Notes: generated by a model from the sequence alone, not told the origin. DNA of 42,415 nt from Candidatus Hydrogenedentota bacterium (GCA_012523015.1 JAAYJI010000262.1:1-42415), one strand, 5' to 3'; positions 23,958 to 34,214 are shown, counted from the first letter of the stretch. Numbers and translations: made by a program.

Positions 23958-26135
23958 TCACCCTTCTATAGTGTCTGATTCTCCGGATGGGGGCGCTTCC
24001 TGGGCAGGCGCAGGCGGCGCAGGCGCATCGGCACCCGCTTCTTGGTTCGTGGGAGAAGGTGGGGGAGGGGGCACATAGGCAGGCGGTGCCGTGCCGGCAA
24101 TATACGCTTCGCGATAGCTGCCGCCTCGTCTGCCGGTTCTTCGGTCGATAGAGAAAAATTCAATGCCCGGCGGCACTTCAAAGTCTTCTACAGGCAGATC
24201 CTGTTCTGCCTCCAGCATAAAATCAACCCAAATGGGGCAAGCCAATCGTCCGCCTGTTACATCGGCACCGCTGCCTAAAGAGCGGTTGTCCCGGTAGCCA
24301 ACCCAAACCACGGTTGTATAGTCAGCGGTGAAACCACAAAACCAAGCATCGCGGCTCTCATTCGTCGTGCCTGTTTTACCGCCTACAGGACGTTCTAGAA
24401 CATGGGCGCGCCAGCCGGTAGGATAATAGCCTCCCGTGCGGCAGACTCCTTGCAACATGCTGTTGAGCACATAGGCGACCTTCGGATCCATGGCTTGTTC
24501 CGAGCGTGCAAAATCTCGGTAATTATAGCGCTGTATACCATCGGCATCTTGGATGTCGGTCACCAAAATAGGATCGTAACGCATGCCGCCATTAGCAAAG
24601 ACAGAATAGGCTACACATTGAGTCAGGGGTGTGACCTCACCTGATCCCAAGGCTATCGTAAGTCCCTCAACGTCTGTGGGTACGCCGCAGCGTTGTAAAT
24701 AGGAGCGGACCATCGATGTGCCCACTTGATCTGCAATCTTCACCGATACAATGTTGATCGATTTTTCTAAGGAGTAGCGTATGGGGACGGCGCCGCTGAA
24801 TGATCCGCCGAAATTTTTGGGTGTCCACCAGACCCCTGCCGGTGTTCGCCGAGAAAAGGGAGCGTCCACAACGATGGTGGATGGGGTCATTCCTGAAGCG
24901 ATGCCTGCCGCCCACACGAAAGGTTTCACGCTTGATCCCGGCTGGCGACGTGCCTGCGTGGCGGTATTATATTTTTCAAGTAAAAAATCGCGGCCGCCTA
25001 CCATGGCGCGTACTTGACCGCGATAGGGAGGCCGGTTATCAATACAGACCAAGGCGCCGGAAACGGGCATGGAATTACCGTCTTTATCTTTGCGGTTTTT
25101 ACCAAAGCGCATGTCGAAGCTTTCCAGCGCATCCAACATGACACGCTCCGCAATTTCCTGAAGACGCATATCAACCGTGGTATATACTTCAAGTCCGTCA
25201 CCAAAAACTTGTTCCGATTTATATTGGCTTAAGATGAAACGGCGTACTTCTTCCACGAAGTAGGGAGCTCGGAAACGACCGCGGACGGAATAGTCAATTA
25301 ATGCACTATCCGGTTCACGCCGTCGTACCGACGCGAGCATATCTTCCTGCAGCGCTTCTTCATATTCGGCTTGGGTGATAAATTTATTTTCCAACATCTG
25401 ACCCCACACGGTATTGCGACGACTCAACGCGATCTTTGGGTTGTTTTTGGGATTATTGGAATTGGGCCAGCGGCTCACTCCTGCCAAGGTGGCGGCATCG
25501 CTCAAGCTTAATTCATAGCAATGTTTTCCGAAATACTGCTGCGCTCCCGTTTCCACGCCATAGGCACTGATCCCAAGGAAAACTTGGTTGAGATAGAGCT
25601 CTAAAATCTCATCCTTTGTAAAATCACGTTCCACTTGCAGGGATACCAAAGCCTCACGCAATTTACGCGCATACGTTCGCTCCTGGCCAACTTGCAGATC
25701 TTCCACATTGCGAACCACCTGCTGCGTAATGGTACTGCCGCCGCGCATTTTCCCCGTCTGAACCATATATAAAATGGAATTTAAAATGGCATCGGGCCGC
25801 ACGCCTTTATGCTCGTAGAATAAGCCGTCTTCTGTGGCGATAAAGGCTTTTTGCACAAAGAGAGGAATATCATTCAGGCGTACCAGATGCCGTTCTTCCA
25901 TTGAGAATTCGCCGATTAATTGACCGTCGCTGCTATAAATTCGAGTGCCCACTTTAGGCCGAAAGTCGGCCAATACCTGGGAAACATTATGGCGTGTATC
26001 ATTAATCAGCCAGACAAACCAGCCCAGTCCAATGCCCCACAAGGCGGCAACGACGAGCATAATCGTCATGAATATACCAAGACAGCCCCGGCGCTTTACT
26101 TCGGGTACAGATTCTGTAGAAATTTCTTTATTCAT
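23958..26135 (-). CDS. Class A penicillin-binding protein (PBP1A-type transglycosylase/transpeptidase)
   Basis: This bifunctional enzyme polymerises lipid II and cross-links peptidoglycan at the inner membrane. The 725-residue protein has a membrane anchor (about 19-44), a GT51 domain with [12 protein letters not shown] (catalytic E102) and [13 protein letters not shown] (131-143), and a transpeptidase domain with S401-x-x-K404 in QPGSSVKPF, the S459-I-N461 motif and [12 protein letters not shown]. The C-terminal 50 residues are rich in Pro, Ala and Glu ([12 protein letters not shown] and following), a disordered tail. Length is typical. All three transpeptidase motifs and the GT51 glutamate are present, so both activities should work. 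The start is the ATG at 26135. Confidence 0.95.
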   Translation of the reverse strand: MNKEISTESVPEVKRRGCLGIFMTIMLVVAALWGIGLGWFVWLINDTRHNVSQVLADFRPKVGTRIYSSDGQLIGEFSMEERHLVRLNDIPLFVQKAFIATEDGLFYEHKGVRPDAILNSILYMVQTGKMRGGSTITQQVVRNVEDLQVGQERTYARKLREALVSLQVERDFTKDEILELYLNQVFLGISAYGVETGAQQYFGKHCYELSLSDAATLAGVSRWPNSNNPKNNPKIALSRRNTVWGQMLENKFITQAEYEEALQEDMLASVRRREPDSALIDYSVRGRFRAPYFVEEVRRFILSQYKSEQVFGDGLEVYTTVDMRLQEIAERVMLDALESFDMRFGKNRKDKDGNSMPVSGALVCIDNRPPYRGQVRAMVGGRDFLLEKYNTATQARRQPGSSVKPFVWAAGIASGMTPSTIVVDAPFSRRTPAGVWWTPKNFGGSFSGAVPIRYSLEKSINIVSVKIADQVGTSMVRSYLQRCGVPTDVEGLTIALGSGEVTPLTQCVAYSVFANGGMRYDPILVTDIQDADGIQRYNYRDFARSEQAMDPKVAYVLNSMLQGVCRTGGYYPTGWRAHVLERPVGGKTGTTNESRDAWFCGFTADYTTVVWVGYRDNRSLGSGADVTGGRLACPIWVDFMLEAEQDLPVEDFEVPPGIEFFSIDRRTGRRGGSYREAYIAGTAPPAYVPPPPPSPTNQEAGADAPAPPAPAQEAPPSGESDTIEG

Positions 26136-26995
26136 TGGCTTAGCTTATCATGCAATCCTTTGAATTGACAAATAATTGAAGGTTAAAAAGGTAGTATGAC
26201 AATCAAAAAAATGTTGCCCGCAGTCGTGTGTGCATGACTTGTTTGCCCACGCTTCTCTATAGTCTAAAAATATTGAGCAAGGCGCCAACCCTTACGCCAA
26301 GATAAGTCCATAAGAGCATATAATATGCTGTCATGGTAAGGCAAAGAAGAACAAGAATCGCAGATCAAGCGTGGCGGCGTATGAGGGATGATTCATCGAC
26401 CCGGAAGCGGTTCCATCAGAAAAAAAGAACCGTAGTCATTTGGAAATCTTGGCGCTTTTGGGATCATTATTATCGAGAAGAATCATTGAGTCGTGACATC
26501 TAAGTCGCCTTCCTTGCTTGACCAAAGAATCATCACGTTCCGAGTCGCTTTAGTCATGAACTCAGGCTGGCGCGTTATTGTTCATAAAAAAACTGCCTTT
26601 CAACGCATAATTCGAAGACGACTATATCCTATTTCCCATCCGATATTCATCATTTTTAGCTCAGCGAAGAATTGAATGTCAAGACTTCAGTCCACCTCCA
26701 AAAGCGTGTGTCATAGGGATCTTACCGGAGATTCCATGAAAGCTCTGGCGACCTTTCCATTTCTAACACCTACGCCTAAAAGGCTTTCTGTGACCTACGC
26801 AAAGGTTCGTTATTGAATAGACTCGTTGTAAAAAATGACAGAAAGGGTTATATTATGATCTGTGGTGTAGATGAAGAACTGTTTTAAAATCTTATTATGA
26901 CTTGCGGAATTAAGTCAGAAGAAGATACACTTGATCACGCAATGAATGGGTTTCGATAAAGACAAGTGTTAACACAATAATGGAAGGAGTAGCGT
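26136..26995. other. 860-base intergenic region without a convincing gene
   Basis: The region separates the PBP gene from the acyl-CoA synthetase gene. It holds a candidate plus-strand promoter at 26826-26854. A 56-codon plus-strand frame at 26333-26503 encodes a very basic peptide (MVRQRRTRIADQAWRRMRDD and following), but lacks a ribosome site. A 60-codon frame at 26493-26675 starts with GTG and shows no domain. No RNA gene, repeat or mobile-element remnant is evident. Confidence 0.5.
26826..26854 (+). promoter_or_regulatory. Candidate sigma70 promoter for the acyl-CoA synthetase gene
   Basis: TTGTAA (26826-26831) and TATATT (26849-26854) are 17 bases apart. The predicted start leaves a leader of about 135 bases before the ATG at 26996. 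Confidence 0.4.
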
Positions 26996-28544
26996 ATGTT
27001 GAATCTTGCCCACTATCTTGATGTCGTTGCCAATCGTTATCCCAACAATACAGGCGTCATTTTGGATGACGTCCGTTTATCGTGGCACGATTTGGCTGAG
27101 TTTGCCCGTCGTGTCGCAAATGTATTGCAGTCCAAAGGGATCCGTCGCGGGGATACGGTGGCGATGATGATTCCTAATACGCCCCACTTTCCTGCCATCT
27201 ATTACGGAATCCTCCATGCAGGCGCGGCGGTTGTTCCTGTTAATGTTTTGTACCAGCATCAGGAAATTGAACACTACCTAACTGATTCCGGCGCGAAAGC
27301 CTTTTTCGCTTTTGAGATGTTTGAAGAGGAAGCGCGTAAAGCTTTTCTGGGCGCGGAATCTTGCAAAGATTTTTTCGTCGTATCAGCGCCCCATGAACTG
27401 GGGGATCCTGTGGTGGGAGAAAATTTTACCAAGGCAGTGATGCAGGCAGCGCCTACCTTTGATACAGTCCAAACCATGCCTGATGATACGGCTGTTATCC
27501 TCATATACGTCGGGAACAACAGGCGCGCCTAAAGGCTCAGAATTGACTCACTTCAATATGTTTTTAAACGCCTACTATGCCTGTCACCAGATTATGAAGA
27601 TGAGCGTTTCTGACATCGTTTTGGTCACCTTACCTTTATTTCATTCTTTTGGTCAGACATGCTTAATGAACGCCTCCGTATTGGGCGGCGCGACCATGAC
27701 CATGGTACCGCGCTTTGAAACACAAAAAGTCTTGCAGGTGATTGCCCGTGATAAGGTGACGATTATCACCATGGTACCCACCATGTATTTCTTCTTGTTG
27801 AATACCAATGACGGCGCAACACAAAATTTTGAACAGGTGCGGCTTGCCGTATCCGGTGGCTCCGCCTTGCCGGAAGATACCCACCGGCGCTTTCAAGAAC
27901 GTTATGGCATCACGATTTTGGAAGGATACGGATTGTCAGAGACTAGCCCCGTAGCGTCCTTTACACAGGAAGGAGAGGACGTACGTGTTGGCTCCATAGG
28001 CAAGCCCATTTGGGGCGTGGAAATGCGTATCAAACGCGATGATGGTTCCTTCGGGAATGTTAATGATGTGGGAGAAATTATTATACGGGGTCACAATGTT
28101 ATGAAACAGTATTTGAACCGCCCCCAAGCGACGCGGGATGCCATAATAGCGGGCTGGTTTCACACAGGCGATGTCGGATACTTCGACGAAGACGGCTTCT
28201 TTTATATTGTAGACCGCAAAAAAGATATTATTATCCGAGGAGGCATGAACATTTATCCTCGTGAAATTGAGGAAGTTTTGTACGCCCATCCCAAAGTACT
28301 CGAAACTTCTGTGGTTGGTGTTCCCGATCCCGCACGCGGTGAAGAGGTGATGGCTTTCGTTTCCCCTATCGACGGGGAGACGATTATCCCCGAAGAGCTC
28401 GTAGAATATCTTCAACAGCGCATTGCAAAATATAAGCTGCCCAAAAAAATTGAGATTATGAAGGAGCTGCCTAAAGGGCCTACCGGAAAAATACTGAAAC
28501 GGGAATTAAAAGTCATTGCTGCCGGAAAGAAAACGAATCCTTGA
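26996..28544 (+). pseudogene. AMP-forming acyl-CoA synthetase with a one-base frameshift
   Basis: Restored, this would be a 515-residue acyl-CoA synthetase that activates fatty acids as acyl-AMP and then acyl-CoA. The first part (26996-27502) holds the N-terminal subdomain. The second part (27504-28544) holds the YTSGTTGAPKG phosphate-binding motif, LEGYGLSETSP, the hinge motif GWFHTGDVGYFDEDGFFYIVDRKKD, and PTGKILKRELK with the catalytic lysine. An extra A at about 27503 puts the first part out of frame within the phosphate-binding motif, giving a 178-residue product that ends at 27532. The rest of the gene is well preserved with no other stop, so this is either a recent mutation or an assembly error. 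An AAGGAG site precedes the ATG. Confidence 0.85.
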
Positions 28545-28575
28545 CTTTTATACGAATCCGATTTTCTATGCAAAA

Positions 28576-28622
28576 CTGCCGGTGAACAACGGGACTTGTT
28601 ATTCACCGGCAGCCGTATTTTT
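28576..28622. terminator. Hairpin terminator between convergent genes
   Basis: An 11-base-pair perfect stem (CTGCCGGTGAA 28576-28586, TTCACCGGCAG 28602-28612) with a 15-base loop is followed on the plus strand by CCGTATTTTT. It lies 31 bases after the acyl-CoA synthetase stop and 29 before the stop of the opposite gene, so it may end both transcripts. Confidence 0.7.
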
Positions 28623-28640
28623 CAGCAGATACTGTCTAGA

Positions 28641-30104
28641 TTACATGACTTCTTCAATAATTGAGGCGATACCATTAAATCCGGCAGGGGTGGATAACAT
28701 GATCTCACGCCATGAGCCGTCAATACCCAACGTGAGATTCAGTTGCACTTTAGACAAGTCAAAATTGGCAGGGATTAAATCAGCCAAGGAATCGCTTGCT
28801 TTGGAACCGTCAATCGTGAGGAATCCATAGACTCCTTGATTGAGGACTTCTGCATTTATGCCGGATTCGCCTGCTCCCGCATCAACGCGGCCCATGGCGG
28901 TTTCAAGTATATTTTTGTCGGGCGTCACAATAAGTGTCTTATCGGCTAAGCCAAGATGCAAGTCGGTATCATCGCTAACGTTGGCATAAACATAGACGTC
29001 ATTGTCGCCAAATTTATAACTGGGCTCCTCGATTTTCGCCAACATTTTCAAGAGGTTAGGAATGCCTTCACTATTCTTGGCGTTGACCGCAATAATGGCT
29101 TCGGGGATCTTTTTGTTTTTCATGCCAGAAAAACTAATCGCCAATTCGTCGTCCAACATGCCGGAAGCGATACGAAGATAGCCGCCTGCTTGCCGGAAAT
29201 CTTCATTTTTCATCAAGGTCATGGAGATGACATTGATAAGCTCGGGAGTCAGACGTAAGTTTAAGGCTACCGGCGCTTGAGGATCCAAAAATTCATTCAA
29301 TTTTAAAGGTGCCGGTGCGGTCAAAGGCGCATCGCTCATATCGTGGGCTGCCAAGCGGACATAGGCTTTGCCCGCCTTTTCTCCAATGGCAACTAACACT
29401 TCATCGGAGAATTCTTTTAACGTATCCATCAGGGGCTGGAACATTCCCAAAGCGGCGATATCGGTTAGCAGACCGCTTTCTTCGATAATGTCAAATCGGG
29501 TCAAAGCGACCACTTCGTCTTTGTTGCCTTCTTTACCATACTTGACCACGGCGGGATTACTGGTGCGCGTTGCCAATTGTTCAACCAGCTCTTTGTTGGA
29601 GGCAAGGAAAAATTTGTTGTCCCGTAAAAAGAAACTAATTTTTTGATCGGGACTGTAGTGCCCGCTAATGTCGTTGGGCAAGGCGATTTCTTCGCCCATG
29701 CCGCCAAGAAGGAAAGACAAGGTTTCATTGAGCGCATCGGCATCATCAATGGTCAAGACCACAGCACCTGCTACATCGTCATCGTTTTTATAGTGCAGAA
29801 AAGCGACGGCGGGGGCGTTGACATTCACACCGCATTTGGCAAGTCCTTCAGATAAAGTATCACTGCCGAGCATAGTGGCGACGGTCGAAACACGCTCAAC
29901 ATAGGGCAGAGGAAGATCAAGAATCGGACTTGCATTTTTTTCCACGTCAGCAATGCTTGGAAAGCCTAAAGCCAATTGCGTTCCGGCAGGTTGGAAGGCT
30001 AATAATTCATTAATGGTGACGGCTTGGGCAGTAACTGCGCCTGCCACGATCATAAGCCCTAAAAGCCAAACAACGTGCTTTCGATTATTCAAGATTTTTC
30101 CCAT
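28641..30104 (-). CDS. Secreted protein of unknown function
   Basis: I do not recognise this 487-residue protein. It has a clear signal peptide (about 1-28, ending TAQAVTIN). The mature part opens with LLAFQPAGTQLALGFPSIADVEKN and contains two similar-looking halves, each with strands of the type VALNLRLTPELI or VVALTRFDI, resembling secreted proteins that test a per-item score or bind a ligand in a repeated alpha/beta fold. No catalytic motif, cysteine pair or lipobox is visible. A GGAG site lies just before the ATG at 30104. It lies between two acyl-CoA synthetase genes but in opposite orientation to the first, so a functional link is uncertain. Confidence 0.65.
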   Translation of the reverse strand: MGKILNNRKHVVWLLGLMIVAGAVTAQAVTINELLAFQPAGTQLALGFPSIADVEKNASPILDLPLPYVERVSTVATMLGSDTLSEGLAKCGVNVNAPAVAFLHYKNDDDVAGAVVLTIDDADALNETLSFLLGGMGEEIALPNDISGHYSPDQKISFFLRDNKFFLASNKELVEQLATRTSNPAVVKYGKEGNKDEVVALTRFDIIEESGLLTDIAALGMFQPLMDTLKEFSDEVLVAIGEKAGKAYVRLAAHDMSDAPLTAPAPLKLNEFLDPQAPVALNLRLTPELINVISMTLMKNEDFRQAGGYLRIASGMLDDELAISFSGMKNKKIPEAIIAVNAKNSEGIPNLLKMLAKIEEPSYKFGDNDVYVYANVSDDTDLHLGLADKTLIVTPDKNILETAMGRVDAGAGESGINAEVLNQGVYGFLTIDGSKASDSLADLIPANFDLSKVQLNLTLGIDGSWREIMLSTPAGFNGIASIIEEVM

Positions 30105-30442
30105 GTTGTTTTCTCCAATTGGTTGTTTTGTTTGTGCTGTGGTTGGGGACAGGGTCCCTTTTTCCCACCGACGGTTTCACAGTAAATGAAAGGGAATCTC
30201 CGGTCGAAATCCCCAATGACTGTATATAAGACGCTTTGTAATCCTTTTCGGTGTCATTATTTTACGCCAAGATTTATGATCGCTAAAGACGATATGAAAT
30301 GTCGACCCGAAAATTATTCTTGAAGTATAAAACCCATTCACGGCTGGCTTTTTTTTATACCGAGACCTGCCGAAGGTTGCTTTGCTTGTTGCCTGTTACG
30401 CTAGGAAGAAGCTCCAAAATCAACGGATGACCTATTCAATTC
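30105..30442. other. 338-base intergenic region
   Basis: This separates the secreted unknown gene from the stop of the second acyl-CoA synthetase gene, both minus strand. A TATATA-like element near 30220 could be a -10 box for the former, without a good -35. The sequence near 30340-30360 has an A-run and T-run but no clear hairpin. No coding frame or RNA is supported. Confidence 0.45.
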
Positions 30443-31975
30443 TTATTTGCGGCGTTTGATCGCAATGTCATTAAATTGTTCTGCCAATTCGTGTTTGCGC
30501 ACCTTACCGATGGCTGTTTTGGGCAAAATGTCAAGGAAACGTACAAAGCGCGGGCATTTGTAGGCGGCAAGTCGTTGCTTACAATAGGAAATAACTTCTT
30601 TTTCTTCCAAATTGTGGTCGGGGTTGAGTTGAATCACGGCAAGCACTTCCTGACCCCAAGTGGGTTCATCCACGCCGATGACAGCAACGTCTGCCACTTG
30701 CGGCATCGCGGCGATGATTTGTTCGACCTGTGCCGAATAGATGTTCATGCCGCCGCGAATGATCATGTCTTTCACACGATCCACAATATAGAGGTAGCCT
30801 TCGCTGTCGAAACGTCCCAGATCACCGGTTTTCAGCCAGCCATCTTTGAGCACTTCCGCCGTTGCTTCCGGATTCTTGTAATAGCCTTTCATGACCGTTG
30901 GCCCGGAAATTAAAATTTCGCCTACTTCTCCCGTGGGTACATCTTTCCCTTCTTTATCCACGATTCGTATGGTCGTATAGCGCAGCGCCGGTCCGCAAGA
31001 ATTCCAGCGTATGGGATCTTCGTGGTCGGCAACAGCGCTGGCGCAGGTAGCCTCACTTAATCCATATCCCATAGTCAACGGTTTATTAAATACGCGCATC
31101 ACTTCATCATAGATGGCTTTGGTCATCGGAGCGGCGCCGGACACCCAGAAGCGGATAGACTTTACATCTTCTGCGCAGGCTTTAGGCAGACGCGTCAATA
31201 TTCCATAAACAGTGGGTACAGCGCTCATGGTTGTGATGCCATGCTCTTTGATTTGGTGGAGAATTCCGAAAGGATTAAAGGCTCCGCCAACCAAAACGAT
31301 AGACGCTGGGATCAGCATGGGCGTCAGGATAGAGACAACTTGTGCGTTGACATGAAAGAGGGGGAGGAGACACAAAAATTTGTCTGCATTCGAAAGGCGA
31401 TTCGACCGAGAAATGGCGCGAGCATCCCAGAGGTAATTGCCATGGGTTAAGATGACACCCTTAGGTTTGCCTGTCGTACCCGACGTATAGATCAACGCAG
31501 CATCGCTCTGTTCATCTACCACAATCGCCGGTATTTCTTTTTCTTGCAACAAAGAATCGAAAGGAAGGGTGTTTGCGTCTTCAGAGTCACCTACCACATA
31601 GATGAATTCGATCTGTGGGATTTTGCTTTTCACATCGCCCATTTGAGCAAGTGTTTCGGCCCGTACCACAAGAGCCCGTGCTTCAGAATGGCCAATGACA
31701 TAGCTATATTCTTCTTGGGTTAATGCGGGATTAATCGGCACCATGATCGCGCCGATACGCCCAAAGCCAAGAAAACAATAAAGATATTCCAAACAGTTAT
31801 CCATCATAATGGCGATTTTATCGCCTTCGCGGATACCTGCGGCTTTCAAATTGGCTGCTACACTACCGGCCCGTTCATACATAGACTGGTAGGTAATTTC
31901 TTCAGCACCATAAATAATCATGACCCGGTCAGGTGCCTGCCGGGCCTGTTCCTCCAATAACAAAGGTATTGTCAT
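30443..31975 (-). CDS. AMP-forming acyl-CoA synthetase (intact)
   Basis: This enzyme activates a carboxylic acid, probably a fatty acid, to its CoA thioester at the expense of ATP. The 510-residue protein has the phosphate-binding motif IYTSGTTGKPKGVILTH, the TMGYGLSEATCA motif, the hinge region GWLKTGDLGRFDSEGYLYIVDRVKDMIIRGGMNIY, and the C-terminal IGKVRKHELAEQ with the catalytic lysine. The ATG at 31975 is preceded by an AGGAAAAA sequence; the longer frame to 32029 is not supported. No frameshift is seen, unlike the related gene at 26996. The acyl specificity cannot be inferred. Downstream there is no clear terminator. Confidence 0.92.
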   Translation of the reverse strand: MTIPLLLEEQARQAPDRVMIIYGAEEITYQSMYERAGSVAANLKAAGIREGDKIAIMMDNCLEYLYCFLGFGRIGAIMVPINPALTQEEYSYVIGHSEARALVVRAETLAQMGDVKSKIPQIEFIYVVGDSEDANTLPFDSLLQEKEIPAIVVDEQSDAALIYTSGTTGKPKGVILTHGNYLWDARAISRSNRLSNADKFLCLLPLFHVNAQVVSILTPMLIPASIVLVGGAFNPFGILHQIKEHGITTMSAVPTVYGILTRLPKACAEDVKSIRFWVSGAAPMTKAIYDEVMRVFNKPLTMGYGLSEATCASAVADHEDPIRWNSCGPALRYTTIRIVDKEGKDVPTGEVGEILISGPTVMKGYYKNPEATAEVLKDGWLKTGDLGRFDSEGYLYIVDRVKDMIIRGGMNIYSAQVEQIIAAMPQVADVAVIGVDEPTWGQEVLAVIQLNPDHNLEEKEVISYCKQRLAAYKCPRFVRFLDILPKTAIGKVRKHELAEQFNDIAIKRRK

Positions 31976-32113
31976 AATATTTTTCCTGCTCGAACGAACA
32001 AGGGAAGCTTCCTGCCTTATGGCATACATTTTAAAGTATATCCTACTATAACCGAGTTCTTCAAGATAAGTTTATTCACCAGGATGGCTAAGGTAACCGA
32101 TTCCTCTAAATAC

Positions 32114-33913
32114 TTAACGGGCACTGAATTTCAATTGACCCAGTGCGCCAAAGTCGGCGTGATACAGACCTGCCCGGGCCTTGTTAATTTTTCCGAGCGC
32201 GCCATTAGAGATGATCTGCCCTGCTTCAATAACATAGGATTGGGCAATCAAATGGTTCACCGTTTTCAGCAAGGTGAGCCATTGCCCGTGGGCGGTCATG
32301 TCGCCTCGCGCCTCATTAATCACAGAGGAATCCAAGCTGAGCTGAATCGCTACGGCATCAGGATCAATGGTGTTGGGATCATGTTTCGGCCCTACAAGCA
32401 TGGTTTTTCCGTTTATGTTCCAAGCCACGAGGTCAATTTCTGTCGTTGGCCCATAGGTTTCCACCGCTGCTCCCGGCAATTCAATGACAGCGGAGATAGC
32501 CGACACATAATCGCGCAGCTTGTCGACAGAATCAACGGTTTCACGAATGGTTTTGCCAAAATGATATCCGATTTCTGTTTCGATGTGGCGCGGCGCTCCG
32601 TCTTCCAAATCCAACACAAATTCCCGTGTGGGATCATAGTCCACTGCATCGGGTATAACGGCAACAAGCGGGTGGAGGTCATCGTCTGCCGACACGCCTG
32701 CCGCTTTGTAACCGGCAAGCTTTTCAAGACCGCAAAGTCTTTCGACAAAAAGACGTTGAATGGCGTAGGCATCGTCCCAGCCTGCTTCGGGATGTACCGC
32801 GCTCAAGGGCGGCATGGGATGATTGCGTTTCCACGCGTCCGTCAGTTGTGCGGCAAAGACGCGATTTCGCAAAGTGGTTGCATCGTTAGTTTTTGCGTCA
32901 AACCATGCCGCGTCTTTGATCGGTACACCGTCGCTGTTCGCGGCGATAGGCAGATGGGCATCACGCAATTCGTTGACTTGTTCACGGCTGCGGAGCCGAT
33001 ACTCCCGGAGCATTTCGATGTTATGACGCCTGCACAGGTCACGAACACGGATGCCTGGTTGAAGCGCCCGAAGCATGTACCAGCCTTCAGGATGCCAGTC
33101 TCGTTCCATGGTTATTTCTTGAGGATAACGCTCCAGCAGTGCCGCCACCTTATCCCGATTATAATCCTTATGAACTAGGCTGCGGTCAAGATCTAAGGTG
33201 GCGATATTTAGCTTGTCCAAAGGAACTGTATCCGGGGGAATAGGCTCCCCTGTCATATCGTAAAAATCGCCGTCGCCTACGGACACGACGTAGTAAGCGT
33301 GAATGCCTGCATAGGCGCTCAGGGGAAAGCCTCCGCCGAAGGCGCTGGGCCAAAATACGATTTCCGCGCCTTTGTTCGAAGCTTCCAGCCACAATTCCGG
33401 AAAATTAAGGTCGAAACAATTTAACAGGGCGATACGCCCAAAATCCGTATCGAAATAGGGAACCCGCGCTTCGCCGCTATAGGCATTTTCAGTCCATACC
33501 ACGAATATTTTTCGGTATTGCCCCGCAATGTCGCCTTGACGATCAATCAACACAGCTGTGTTGTAATGGCTTTGCTCGTGTACTTCAAGGAGCGGACAGA
33601 TCACATACATACCGTATTCTTTTGCCAAAGCGGCGACGACCTCCGTCGTCGGTCCGGGGATGGTTTCGGGAGCGCCTCCGCTAAACTCTTCGGGCAAACA
33701 AACAATATCTGCGCCTGCCTTGCCTGCAGCATGGAGGTACTGCGTTGCCATTTCCATCTTTTCCGTGTAAGCGCCGTGATACCCAATCGCGGCGGCGGCG
33801 ACCTTTACGGGACGGCCAATCAGTGCCTCTTCCCCTGAAGCAAAGGCGGCAGCTGAAAGAAAGTGTACCGTCATGATGAAGAGCAATAGTTTTGAACAAT
33901 GAAAGAGCTTCAT
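32114..33913 (-). CDS. Secreted nitrilase-domain / 2-keto-4-pentenoate-hydratase-domain fusion
   Basis: The 599-residue protein has a signal peptide (1-26, ending AAAFASGEE). Residues about 35-240 form a carbon-nitrogen hydrolase (nitrilase superfamily) domain with the full Glu-Lys-Cys set: E75 in CLPEEFSGG, K135 in YRKIF and C166 in LLNCFDLNFPE. Residues about 345-599 match the MhpD/fumarylacetoacetate-hydrolase-like fold of 2-keto-4-pentenoate hydratases: DDAYAIQRLFVERL, LAGYKAAGVS, and the metal-binding pattern IETEIGYHFGK with the Glu pair. Both halves look intact, but I know of no reaction that needs both, and the export signal is unusual for these cytoplasmic families. The ATG at 33913 gives the best signal peptide; in-frame GTG 33967 and ATG 33919 are alternatives. 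A strong promoter lies upstream. Confidence 0.8.
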   Translation of the reverse strand: MKLFHCSKLLLFIMTVHFLSAAAFASGEEALIGRPVKVAAAAIGYHGAYTEKMEMATQYLHAAGKAGADIVCLPEEFSGGAPETIPGPTTEVVAALAKEYGMYVICPLLEVHEQSHYNTAVLIDRQGDIAGQYRKIFVVWTENAYSGEARVPYFDTDFGRIALLNCFDLNFPELWLEASNKGAEIVFWPSAFGGGFPLSAYAGIHAYYVVSVGDGDFYDMTGEPIPPDTVPLDKLNIATLDLDRSLVHKDYNRDKVAALLERYPQEITMERDWHPEGWYMLRALQPGIRVRDLCRRHNIEMLREYRLRSREQVNELRDAHLPIAANSDGVPIKDAAWFDAKTNDATTLRNRVFAAQLTDAWKRNHPMPPLSAVHPEAGWDDAYAIQRLFVERLCGLEKLAGYKAAGVSADDDLHPLVAVIPDAVDYDPTREFVLDLEDGAPRHIETEIGYHFGKTIRETVDSVDKLRDYVSAISAVIELPGAAVETYGPTTEIDLVAWNINGKTMLVGPKHDPNTIDPDAVAIQLSLDSSVINEARGDMTAHGQWLTLLKTVNHLIAQSYVIEAGQIISNGALGKINKARAGLYHADFGALGQLKFSAR

Positions 33914-34068
33914 ATACATTCCAATCTTAATGATTTGCTTGAATGGCTTATTACGCGTTTTATCCACTGCAAGACCAAGAAATGCGGAACTAGGGTATTG
34001 CCGCCATACGTTGAAACAGCCCTTGTGTACACAAACTTAATTAGCGAGGCGGACAATGTGTGAATAAA

Positions 34069-34097
34069 ATACTAGCGTATTTTTAAAATACAGTCAA
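34069..34097 (-). promoter_or_regulatory. Strong sigma70-type promoter with an operator-like spacer
   Basis: On the minus strand TTGACT (34092-34097) and TAGTAT (34069-34074) are separated by exactly 17 bases. The spacer contains a perfect palindrome of two 7-base arms, GTATTTT and AAAATAC, around one base (34077-34091), placed where a repressor would block polymerase. The transcript would start near 34062 and lead to the fusion gene at 33913. Confidence 0.6.
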
Positions 34098-34168
34098 GAC
34101 CTTATAGAAGAGATTCGCTTCTATTTTTCGGAATTTCTCTCTTTAGTCTGCGCAAAAATTTTACATGC

Positions 34169-34214
34169 AAAAGAAGTGAACCGGCGGAAGCATTTTCGAC
34201 TTCAACCGGTTCAC
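34169..34214 (-). terminator. Intrinsic terminator after the alkaline-phosphatase-superfamily gene
   Basis: A 9-base-pair stem (arms GTGAACCGG and CCGGTTCAC, 34176-34184 and 34206-34214) is extended by GAAG/CTTC after a two-base bulge. On the minus strand it is followed by TTCTTTT. It lies 45 bases beyond the stop at 34259. Confidence 0.6.

Noticed and set aside
26493-26675. 60-codon plus-strand frame in the long intergenic gap
   Set aside because: GTG start without ribosome site and no recognisable protein features.
32084-33178. 364-codon plus-strand frame opposite the nitrilase-hydratase fusion
   Set aside because: It is antisense to a gene with intact catalytic motifs and shows no domain of its own.
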